In this document: positions 26,694-36,704 of the stretch, piece by piece
Position numbering within the stretch: position 1 is the stretch's first letter
Layout of the letters: the number at the start of each line of letters is the position of its first letter
Source: Sandaracinus amylolyticus
Lineage (GTDB): Bacteria > Myxococcota_A > Polyangia > Polyangiales > Sandaracinaceae
Direction of reading: 5' to 3'
NCBI RefSeq assembly: GCF_021631985.1
Contig: NZ_CP070225.1
Span: 5,456,001-5,520,000 of the forward strand
Length of the DNA stretch: 64,000 nt
Program-made: the position numbers and the translations under genes
The notes under the pieces: model-generated
Database searches by the model: none
What the model was told of the DNA's origin: nothing
Seen by the model: the letters and a program-made list of their open reading frames with translations, nothing else

Positions 26694-26824
26694 GGACGCA
26701 TGCGATGGCTCGCGAGGAGGCATGCGATGGGTCGCGAGGACGCATGCGATGGGTCCCGAGGACGCATGCGATGGGTCCCGAGGACGCATGCGATGGGTCC
26801 TGAGGACGCATCGGTTGGGGTGGA
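26694..26824. repeat. 22-bp tandem repeat, five units plus a partial
   Basis: Five contiguous units of 22 bp (26694-26803) follow the pattern ggaCGCATGCGatgggtcccga, with one to three substitutions between units. A degraded sixth unit (ggacgcatcggttgggg) follows. Each intact unit but the second carries the 8-bp palindrome CGCATGCG, so the sites recur about every two helical turns on the same face of DNA. No spacers separate the units, so it is not a CRISPR. Confidence 0.85.
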
Positions 26825-26860
26825 TCCACCCCAATTCGAAAACGAGGCAAAAACCGCGGT

Positions 26861-26886
26861 GAAACGCGTGATTCTCGGCGCGTTTC
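26861..26886. promoter_or_regulatory. Inverted repeat upstream of the lysine-tailed gene
   Basis: The arms gaaacgcg (26861-26868) and cgcgtttc (26879-26886) are perfect reverse complements across a 10-nt loop. They lie in a comparatively AT-rich patch 73 bp before the next ATG. An operator or the 5' end of the transcript are both possible. Confidence 0.4.
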
Positions 26887-26959
26887 GAGATGCGTGCGCG
26901 AGCGATGGGCTCGACATGGAGGCCCGCGTCGCGAATGTTCGCGCGAAAGGAGGTCCGAG

Positions 26960-27436
26960 ATGGCCACCAAACGGAAGAAGACGACCAAGAAGAGCGCGAA
27001 GAAGAAGGCGACGAAGAAGACAACGACCAAGCGCGTTGTGAACCCGCTCTCGACCGACCAGCGTCGCAGCCTGCTGAAGCCGCCGGCGGGCTACGAAGCG
27101 CTCGTGAGCGACACGATCGACGCATGGAGCGACAACCGCTCGGTGCTGAAGCTCGCGAACCGCAGCCCGGCGCAGCTCGCATCGATGCTGCGGAAGGCGA
27201 AGAAAGCCGCCGAGAAGCAGCGAGCGTTCGAGGAGAAGGTGGAGGATCAGCTCCGCGCGCTGATGGACGCGCGGCTCGCCGCCGAGCACGAGGTGTGGAG
27301 CACGACCCTCGCGCTCTACGGCGTGGCGAAGGCGCAGATGCGCACCGCACCGGAGCTCGCGGGCGCGTTCGAGCACCTGAGCGAGGCGTTCGCGCGCGAG
27401 GCGAGGAAGCCGAGCGAGCCGACGCCGAGCGAGTGA
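26960..27436 (+). CDS. Lys-rich-tailed, histone-H1-like small protein
   Basis: The first 25 residues of this 158-residue protein are almost only Lys, Thr, Ala and Arg (KRKKTTKKSAKKKATKKTTTK), resembling histone H1 or AlgP-type tails and likely to contact DNA or RNA electrostatically. The remainder is a helical, charged domain (SMLRKAKKAAEKQRAFEEKVEDQ) that could be a coiled coil. The start is decided by a strong Shine-Dalgarno site (AAAGGAGGTCC) six to eight bases before the ATG, unusual in this window. Function is unknown; a nucleoid-associated role is plausible. Confidence 0.75.
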   Translation: MATKRKKTTKKSAKKKATKKTTTKRVVNPLSTDQRRSLLKPPAGYEALVSDTIDAWSDNRSVLKLANRSPAQLASMLRKAKKAAEKQRAFEEKVEDQLRALMDARLAAEHEVWSTTLALYGVAKAQMRTAPELAGAFEHLSEAFAREARKPSEPTPSE

Positions 27437-27477
27437 CGCGCACGACGGGGCGCGTGTCGTGCGCGCCCTCGTCGCGA

Positions 27478-27651
27478 TCAGGTGCGCGTGAGCGCGATGC
27501 CGAGGTCGCGCTCCGCGCACGCGCGCGCCATGGGCCGCAGGCTCGCCATCACGACGCGCATCTCGGGGAGCAGCACCTCGCCGACGTGGGGATCGTCGAG
27601 CGCGGGGGCGGTCGCGGCGGGGTCGAGATCGTAGGCGTCGGGGCGCGCGCC
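27478..27651 (-). pseudogene. Coding-like tail after the superoxide reductase stop
   Basis: Immediately after the TGA of the superoxide reductase gene the same frame stays open for 57 codons, to a TGA at 27478-27480. It contains GEVLLPEMRVVMASLRPM and no start codon before that Met. It may be the remnant of a longer reading frame, or a chance opening in GC-rich DNA, which is common here. Confidence 0.25.
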
Positions 27652-28128
27652 TCAGCTCACCTGGATCGCGCGGCGGGTCATCCACACGCCGTGCTGGTTG
27701 CAGCGGGCGCGCGCGACGAGCTGCGAGGGCTCGCGGAGCACGAGGGGGACGCGGAGGATCGGGTACGCGACGTCGGGCGAGAGATCGGCGACCCACACGA
27801 TGCGATCGTCGAGGCGCACCTCGATCCACTCGATGCGGTGATCGACGCTCATCTCGTGGGGGCGCACGCCGGCCTGCACGACGAGGTCGAAGGGACGCCC
27901 GGCGCGCACGCGCTCGGGCAGCGTGAGCACCGGCGCATGGGTGCGCTCGTCCTCGGTGAGCGCGGAGGCATCGGCGACCTGGGCCCCGGTGGGCGTGCCC
28001 TCGGCCGACCACTCGGCGCGCGCCGGTGGGCACGCGGCAGTGCCGCGGCGTTGCGCGAGCGCCGCGGAAGGGAGCGCCAACGTCGCGGCGCCGACGATCG
28101 AGCCTCGCAGGAAACGACGTCGCTCCAT
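27652..28128 (-). CDS. Tat-exported superoxide reductase (neelaredoxin-like)
   Basis: The 158-residue protein has a twin-arginine signal (MERRRFLRGS then a hydrophobic stretch to SAALA) and a 1Fe superoxide reductase domain. All five iron ligands can be placed: His64 (RTHAPV), His91 (RPHEM), His97 (DHRIEWIE), Cys143 and His146 (RCNQHGVW). Such enzymes reduce superoxide to peroxide without making oxygen; the signal implies periplasmic action with the metal inserted before export. The gene is probably monocistronic. Confidence 0.85.
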   Translation of the reverse strand: MERRRFLRGSIVGAATLALPSAALAQRRGTAACPPARAEWSAEGTPTGAQVADASALTEDERTHAPVLTLPERVRAGRPFDLVVQAGVRPHEMSVDHRIEWIEVRLDDRIVWVADLSPDVAYPILRVPLVLREPSQLVARARCNQHGVWMTRRAIQVS

Positions 28129-28288
28129 GATGCGCGAGTGTAGACGACCGAGACCGAGACCGAGTGCGAGCCCCTCGACGCCGAGCTCCGAGATCCGGCG
28201 CCGCACCGCACTCGACACCGCTCGTTCGGCGCGATGCCCGAAGGGCGAGCCGATCGATTCGGCCGCGATGCCGAAGGCGAGCCGGTCC

Positions 28289-28335
28289 GCGGGTGACGAC
28301 GCGAGCACGCGACGCGTGCTCGCGTCGTCACCCGC
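28289..28335. repeat. Perfect 23-bp inverted repeat
   Basis: The arms 28289-28311 and 28313-28335 are exact reverse complements around a single central A, beginning gcgggtgacgacgcgagc. As RNA this would form a stem of about 20 bp with a tiny loop. It is far longer than an ordinary terminator and is not followed by a T-run. Confidence 0.85.
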
Positions 28336-28366
28336 TCTTCCCAGCCAAGAAACCGACCGCGGCCTT

Positions 28367-28412
28367 CCCTCCCCGCGTGGCCGACGCCTTACCAGCCGGG
28401 GCGCGGGGAGGG
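28367..28412. repeat. Perfect 11-bp inverted repeat
   Basis: The arms ccctccccgcg (28367-28377) and cgcggggaggg (28402-28412) pair perfectly across a 24-nt loop. It is the second of three hairpins in this spacer. Confidence 0.6.
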
Positions 28413-28465
28413 GTCTCGCGCGCACTTCCGCAGGAGCCGACCAGTCTCCGTGAGAGCCCCGAATG

Positions 28466-28501
28466 CTCGAGGGCGGTCGCGCGTAGCGCACCGCCCTCGA
28501 G
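28466..28501 (-). terminator. Hairpin after the trypsin-like gene
   Basis: The arms ctcgagggcggt (28466-28477) and accgccctcgag (28490-28501) pair perfectly over 12 bp with a 12-nt loop. It lies 80 bp past the stop of the leftward trypsin-like gene and is the most plausible terminator, though it has no T-run. Confidence 0.5.
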
Positions 28502-28581
28502 ACTCCACCTATCCAGTCACCTCACGAGCCGCAGGACGCCGCTCCGAGGACTGTCGGAGCACGAGACCCCTCACCGAAGCC

Positions 28582-30414
28582 TCACCGCGCGCGGCGTCGT
28601 CCGATCGCCAGCACGAGCCCGAGCGCCATCACGACGAGCCACGCTCCAGACGACCGCGACCCGACCGACACCGTGCATCCGCCGGCGTTCGATCCCACCG
28701 CCGTGCACACCGACGCCGCGCCGTCCGCCGTCCGGCGGCACTCGAAGCCGACGCCGCACACGTTGTCCGCGTCGCACGGCTCGGTGCACACGCCGCCGCC
28801 GCCGAGCCGCGCGCACAGGCCGCTCGAGCACTCCGCGTTGGTGCCGCACTCCTCGCCGACGAGGCCGCCCATCGGCGCGCACACGTTCACGCCGCCCGCC
28901 GCCGCGCAGCCGAAGCCCGCGGGGCACGCCACGCCGCCGTCGCACACCACGGTGCACCACTGGCGATCGCCGAGGATCGCGCAGATGCCGCCGGGGCAGT
29001 CCGAGTTGTCGAGGCAGTTGCTGCCGACGCCGCCGCCTCGGTCGCGCATGCACTCGTTGTCGCGGCACACGAAGCCGTCGGGGCAGCTGCCGCCCTCGCC
29101 GCACGGCGCGGTGCACTCGAGCACGCCGCCGCGCTCGCCGCACGAGCCGCTGCGGCAGTCGGAGTCCTGACCGCACGGCTCGCCGAGGCCGTGGCCGAGC
29201 CCGCCGACGATCTCCTGATCGACGCATCCGCCGCACGCGTCGCCGAGCGGCACGCAGATCTCACCCGCGAGGCAGCGCCCCGCATCGAGTCGGCACGGCG
29301 CGAGGCAGCGCTGCATTCCGTCGCCGGGATCGGCGCAGAAGAGCGACGCGCAGTCGGTGTCCGCCGCGCACGACGCGCCGATCGGCGCGCCGCCCGGAGC
29401 GCCCGGCACGCAGTGGCCCGCGCAGCCCGTCGAGCCGCAGAAGGAGCCGGGCGGGCAGCCCACGTCGGGGCGCATCGGATCGCACTCCTGGGTGCAGATC
29501 TGACCGGCCTGCGTCGTCGCGCAGAGGCCGCCGATGCAGGTCGCGCTGTCGGTGCACGCGCTGCCGAAGGGCATGCAGCCCTCGTCCGCCTCGCCGTCGC
29601 AGTCGTTGTCCGCGCCGTCGCAGATCTCGCCGCCCTCGTCGGGGAAGCACGCGTCGCCGACCATCTCGAGCACGCCCTCGACCCACTCCATGTGGCGGTA
29701 GAGCTCGTTGTACGCGCCGGGCGCGGTGCCGCACTGCGGCTCGGTGCGGCCGTCGGGGCTGAAGATGAAGCTCGCGACGCCGTAGACGAGCCCGTCGGGG
29801 CCGATCACCGGACCGCCCGAGTCGCCCTGGCAGACCGCTGGCTCGACGAAGATGAGGCCCTGCTGGAGGCCGGTGACCGCGGCGCTCGTGCGGTACTTCG
29901 TGCCGGTCTGGCCCGAGGGCGTCTGGCCGTAGCCGATCGCCGTGATCTGCTGGCCGTTGAGCGCGCTCGCCGGGCCCATCGCGATCTCCATCGGGGTCTC
30001 GCGCGCGGGCGTCGCGAGCTCGACGAGCGCGAGGTCCATGGCGCGGCCGTCACCGATGTTGCTGGTGCTGCCGGGGATCAGATAGATGGCGCGCGCGCGG
30101 TACTGCGCGGTGATCGAGCGCTGCGAGCTGCCGACGTAGAAGCTGATCGCCGAGGCCGACGCCTGGGTGTTGCCGTCGGCGCGCATCACGCAGTGACGCG
30201 CGGTGAGCATGACGCGCGGCGTGATGAGCGACGCGGTGCACATGCCGCCGCTCTGGTTGTAGAGGAGCATCACCGAGGGGAAGCCGGTCTCCGCGGTCCC
30301 GTCGACGATCTCCTCGGTGATCACCTCGGCCTCGGGCGCGATCGGCGCGCACGCACCGAGCAGCGCCGCCGCGGCGAGCATCGCGACCAGCCCCTTCGAC
30401 GTCGTCATCCCCAT
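28582..30414 (-). CDS. Trypsin-like (S1) lipoprotein with MYXO-CTERM-like tail, copy 2
   Basis: The 610-residue protein has a lipoprotein signal (AALLGAC) and an S1 peptidase domain (about 35-265) with His in LTARHC, Asp in AMDLALVE and Ser in CQGDSGGPV. The mature N-terminus IVDGTAE suggests zymogen cleavage. A MopE-type motif CDGADNDCDGEADEGC follows, then a long Cys-rich array of EGF-like CxxGxxC modules. The C-terminus is Gly-Cys, a membrane helix and IGRRRAR, the layout of MYXO-CTERM sorting tails, so the protein may be cell-surface anchored. It is a paralog of the next gene upstream, 64 bp away. The ATG at 30414 was taken; 30408 is possible. Confidence 0.9.
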   Translation of the reverse strand: MGMTTSKGLVAMLAAAALLGACAPIAPEAEVITEEIVDGTAETGFPSVMLLYNQSGGMCTASLITPRVMLTARHCVMRADGNTQASASAISFYVGSSQRSITAQYRARAIYLIPGSTSNIGDGRAMDLALVELATPARETPMEIAMGPASALNGQQITAIGYGQTPSGQTGTKYRTSAAVTGLQQGLIFVEPAVCQGDSGGPVIGPDGLVYGVASFIFSPDGRTEPQCGTAPGAYNELYRHMEWVEGVLEMVGDACFPDEGGEICDGADNDCDGEADEGCMPFGSACTDSATCIGGLCATTQAGQICTQECDPMRPDVGCPPGSFCGSTGCAGHCVPGAPGGAPIGASCAADTDCASLFCADPGDGMQRCLAPCRLDAGRCLAGEICVPLGDACGGCVDQEIVGGLGHGLGEPCGQDSDCRSGSCGERGGVLECTAPCGEGGSCPDGFVCRDNECMRDRGGGVGSNCLDNSDCPGGICAILGDRQWCTVVCDGGVACPAGFGCAAAGGVNVCAPMGGLVGEECGTNAECSSGLCARLGGGGVCTEPCDADNVCGVGFECRRTADGAASVCTAVGSNAGGCTVSVGSRSSGAWLVVMALGLVLAIGRRRAR

Positions 30415-30478
30415 CACGCCCTCACTTCGCGGCGCTCAGTCCGCGAATCAGCAAGCAGAGCCCCTAAGCGAAAAATCA

Positions 30479-32302
30479 TCACCCGCGACGACGGCGCCGC
30501 GCGATCACGATCGAGCCGATCGCCACGAGCACGAGCATCGTCGTGGCGCCGGGACGGCGCGCGCCGCTGCCGACCGCGCAGCCACCGCCGCTCGTCTCGG
30601 CACGCGGCGCGATGCACGCGGCGCTCATCCCGTCGGCGCCGCGGCGGCACTCGAAGCCCGGGCCGCACGGCGCGTCGACGCCGCACTCGCGGGTGCACAC
30701 GCCGTCGTCGCCGCAGACCCCGGAGAAGCAGTCGGTCCCGGCGACGCACGCGTCGCCGACGAGCCCGACCTCGGGCGCACAGACCATCACGCCGCCGGCC
30801 GCGACGCACGCGAAGCCGTCGGGGCACTGTTCCTCGCTGCCGCAGATGCTGGTGCACCACGCGCGATCGCCCTGCACCGCGCAGAACGTGCCGCTGCCGC
30901 AGTCGGCGTTGTTGACGCAGGTCTCGCCGATGCCGCCGAGCGTGCCGCGCACACACATCGCGTCGCGGCAGTGATAGCCGCCCGGGCATCCGGTCTCGCC
31001 GTCGCACGCGCGGCTGCAGTAGCGCGCGTCGCCGTCCTCGATGCAGCTGCCCGACGCGCAGTCCGCGGCGTCGCCGCACGGCTCGCCGAGGCCGGCGCGG
31101 AGGCCGCCGACGAGATCCGCGTCGACGCACGCGCCGCACGCGCCGGGGCCGGCCACGCACGCCTCGCCCGCGAGGCACATGCCGGCGTCGCCCTGGCAGG
31201 GCGTGAGGCAGCGGCGGATGCCGTCGCCGGGATCGGTGCAGAAGAACGACGCGCACTGGTCGTCGCGCTCGCACGGGCGATCGTTCGCGAGCGACGCGTC
31301 ACCGGTGCGCGGGACGCAGTAGCCGCCGCACGAGGTCGCGGCGTCGCGCGCGCAGTAGAAGCCCTCGCCGCAGCCGAAGTCGGGGCGACGCGCGTCGCAG
31401 GCCTCGGTGCAGATGCGGCCCGCGATCGTGTCGCGGCAGGTGTTGCCGACGCAGATGTCGTCGCTCGCGCAGTTGCCGCCGATCGGCGTGCAGCCCTCGT
31501 CGACGGCGCCGTTGCAGTCGTTGTCGCGGCCGTCGCAGACCTCGGCGCCGTCGTTGACGCAGCCGCCGCCCTCCTCGATCGCCATGTCGATGAGATCGAG
31601 GAAGTTGTAGATCGCGTTGTAGCCGCCCTGGCCGCTGCCGCAGCTGCCGTTGCCGAAGGACACGACCGCGGCGACCTCGCGATCCTCGGTGACCATCGGG
31701 CCGCCGGAGTCGCCCTGGCAGATGAGCGAGCCGACGTAGATCACGTCGTCGGCGACGTAGGTGACGTCGCCGGTCGCCGTGTACTTGGTGCCCGAGCTGC
31801 CCGAGGGGATCTGCCCGAAGCCGATCGCGGTCACGGTCTGGCCGCGGAGATCGTCGGGCGGCGTGCGACGCACCGGGATCGGCTCGACGTCCGTCACGCC
31901 GCTGACGAGGACGAGCACCGCGACGTCCTGGCCGACGAGGCCGCTGAGGCGACCGTCGTCGCGATACGAGCCGGGCGTCGTGTAGACCGACTGGACGCGC
32001 AGCGTGCGGCCGCTGCCGGCGCGGTCGCCGATGCCGGCGACCATCGCGCTCGCGCTCGAGGGACCGGAGGCGCCGGCCTCCTGCACGCAGTGCTTCGCGG
32101 TGAGCACGACGCGCGGCTCGATCAGCGTGCCGGTGCAGAGGCCGCCGCTGTCGCGGCTGTAGACCCACACGACCGCAGGGTCGCCGCCGAGCGTGCCGTT
32201 GACGATCGCCTCCTCGGCGACGTCGGGAGAGGGATTCGCACAGGCCGCGAGGGCGAGCGCGAGGAGGAATGGGGCGGCGAGGAAGAAGGGTCGTCGGATC
32301 AT
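30479..32302 (-). CDS. Trypsin-like (S1) lipoprotein with MYXO-CTERM-like tail, copy 1
   Basis: The 607-residue protein has the same architecture as its downstream paralog. It has a lipoprotein signal (LALAAC), an S1 domain with VLTAKHC, QDVAVLVL and CQGDSGGPM, the metal-type motif CDGRDNDCNGAVDEGC and a Cys-rich module array. A terminal Gly-Gly-Cys, membrane helix (TMLVLVAIGSIVIA) and RRRRRG end the protein. It is the first gene of the tandem pair. The conserved triad implies an active extracellular or surface endopeptidase, perhaps used in predation or matrix processing (inference). The ATG at 32302 was chosen because it starts the signal peptide. Confidence 0.9.
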   Translation of the reverse strand: MIRRPFFLAAPFLLALALAACANPSPDVAEEAIVNGTLGGDPAVVWVYSRDSGGLCTGTLIEPRVVLTAKHCVQEAGASGPSSASAMVAGIGDRAGSGRTLRVQSVYTTPGSYRDDGRLSGLVGQDVAVLVLVSGVTDVEPIPVRRTPPDDLRGQTVTAIGFGQIPSGSSGTKYTATGDVTYVADDVIYVGSLICQGDSGGPMVTEDREVAAVVSFGNGSCGSGQGGYNAIYNFLDLIDMAIEEGGGCVNDGAEVCDGRDNDCNGAVDEGCTPIGGNCASDDICVGNTCRDTIAGRICTEACDARRPDFGCGEGFYCARDAATSCGGYCVPRTGDASLANDRPCERDDQCASFFCTDPGDGIRRCLTPCQGDAGMCLAGEACVAGPGACGACVDADLVGGLRAGLGEPCGDAADCASGSCIEDGDARYCSRACDGETGCPGGYHCRDAMCVRGTLGGIGETCVNNADCGSGTFCAVQGDRAWCTSICGSEEQCPDGFACVAAGGVMVCAPEVGLVGDACVAGTDCFSGVCGDDGVCTRECGVDAPCGPGFECRRGADGMSAACIAPRAETSGGGCAVGSGARRPGATTMLVLVAIGSIVIARRRRRG

Positions 32303-32649
32303 CGTAGGGCCCTCGAGCGGCGCGCCCCCTGTGCAAGCGACAGGCCCGGACATGGGCGACCGGTTCTGCGCAAGTTCCGGCCAGTCGCGCCAATGAGTGT
32401 CAGGGCGCGAACGCGCGTGTTCATAGGGTCGTCAATCGGCTTACTCGGACGTGAGACGCCTCACGTTCCGTGTAGGCGCGGCGGAGACGCGAGCCGATCG
32501 ACGCCACGCTGCGCCGATGCTCTCACCGCCATCGATCTCGCGGCGCTCGGAGAAGATCGGCTCGGCCGCCGGTCTCCACCGTACGCGCGCTTCGCGCGCT
32601 CCCGTCCGGGACGTGCAGGACGAGCACTCCGGCAGACTCAGGCAAGGGC
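32303..32649. other. 347-bp spacer with promoter region and interspersed repeat
   Basis: This gap separates the kinase gene (stop at 32650) from the trypsin pair (start at 32302), both read leftward. It must hold the promoter of the trypsin genes and contains copy A of the interspersed repeat at 32556-32634. No gene is supported, although small open frames exist. Confidence 0.55.
32556..32634. repeat. Interspersed repeat, copy A
   Basis: This 79-bp segment starts atcggctcggccgccggt and ends acgagcactccggca. It matches 44854-44931 at roughly nine in ten positions with one gap, in the same plus orientation. The core gcgcgcttcgcgcgctcccg can form a short hairpin. Here it lies just past the stop of a minus-strand gene; the other copy lies just past a plus-strand gene. 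Confidence 0.75.
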
Positions 32650-35715
<3,066 letters not shown>

Positions 35716-35854
35716 ACCGGAACCCGTACATCGTGATCACGTGTGTTGATCGATTCCCCTGCACCCACGGTACAGACGGAGTCGGACGGGGTCGCGAGTT
35801 GCTCCACGTCGACACGCGACGCACGGGGACGTGCCGCGCTACGCTGCGCGCGCG

Positions 35855-36661
35855 ATGAAGGCCGCCGCCGCGACTCCGCGCTCGTTCCGCGCCGCGGGCA
35901 CGACCGAAGCGCTGCGTGCCGCGGCGCTCGGAGCGAACCTCTGGGCGATCGCGCTGCTGCTGCCGGTGCTGCACGGCGGCGCGCGCGCGATCGACGCGGT
36001 GATCGTGCTGGTGCCGCTGCTGCCGCTCGCGATCGGCACGCGCGCGCTGGGGTCGCCCGTGCCGCGTTTGTCGCCGGTCACGCAGCGTGGGCTCGCGATC
36101 GCGACGTTGCTCTTCGCGTTCCCGATCACGCTCGCGAGCGCGATCGCGTCGCGTGCCGACCTCGCGGATCGCGATGCGTGGGGGCCGCTCGGGCTCTTGG
36201 TCGCGTCGATCTCGCTGCTCGCGTTCGGGGCGGTGAGCGCCGAGGCGTGCGGGCGACCGGTGGTGCTGCGGACCTCGAGCGCGCAGGGGCTCGCGACGGT
36301 GCAGCCTGCGAGCGAGCCGCCGCTGCGGCGCTGGCTGCGGCGCGCGATCGTCGGCGGAGTGACGGCGGGCGCGCTGCTCGCGGCGGTGGTCGCGCCCGCG
36401 ATCGGCGCGCGCGCGACGCTGGTGCGCACCTGGGGCGACTCGGCGGACGAGGCGACGGTGCTCGCGTCGATCGTGGGCGCCGCGGCGGGCTCGATCGGGC
36501 TCGCGGCGTTCGTCGGGCCGCGGCTGCGCGCGCCGCGCGCGGGCGAGCTCCCGTCGGCGTCGCGTCGTGCGCTGCGGGTCAGCATCGCGATGTTGCTCGC
36601 GGCCGCGGCGCTGGTGGCGTTCTTCCTCCTGCGCGCGTGGGAGAGGTCGGTGACGACGTGA
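35855..36661 (+). CDS. Multi-pass membrane protein, unknown function
   Basis: The 268-residue protein has about six hydrophobic segments (for example LWAIALLLPVLHGG, GLAIATLLFAFPITLASAI, IVGGVTAGALLAAVVAPAI and MLLAAAALVAFFLLRAW) separated by short Arg-containing loops. No transporter signature is visible. A -10-like TACGCT ends nine nt before the ATG, supporting this start over an in-frame GTG 24 bases earlier. It lies 43 bp upstream of the HD-GYP hybrid and may be co-transcribed. Confidence 0.75.
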   Translation: MKAAAATPRSFRAAGTTEALRAAALGANLWAIALLLPVLHGGARAIDAVIVLVPLLPLAIGTRALGSPVPRLSPVTQRGLAIATLLFAFPITLASAIASRADLADRDAWGPLGLLVASISLLAFGAVSAEACGRPVVLRTSSAQGLATVQPASEPPLRRWLRRAIVGGVTAGALLAAVVAPAIGARATLVRTWGDSADEATVLASIVGAAAGSIGLAAFVGPRLRAPRAGELPSASRRALRVSIAMLLAAAALVAFFLLRAWERSVTT

Positions 36662-36704
36662 GCGGCGATCGCGACCACGGAACCCGCTATCATCGGCGGC
36701 GCAC

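Larger units (their letters stand above)
28129..28581. other. 453-bp non-coding spacer with stacked hairpins
   Basis: No convincing gene lies here. It holds a pair of degenerate direct repeats (around gatgcccgaagggcgagcc near 28240 and gatgccgaaggcgagcc near 28267) and then the three perfect hairpins listed separately. The region lies between two leftward-read genes, the trypsin-like gene ending at 28582 and the superoxide reductase gene starting at 28128. It could hold a terminator, a structured non-coding RNA or a repeat element. Confidence 0.6.

Noticed and set aside
26694-26824. CRISPR array
   Set aside because: The 22-bp units are directly contiguous with no unique spacers, and no cas gene is present.
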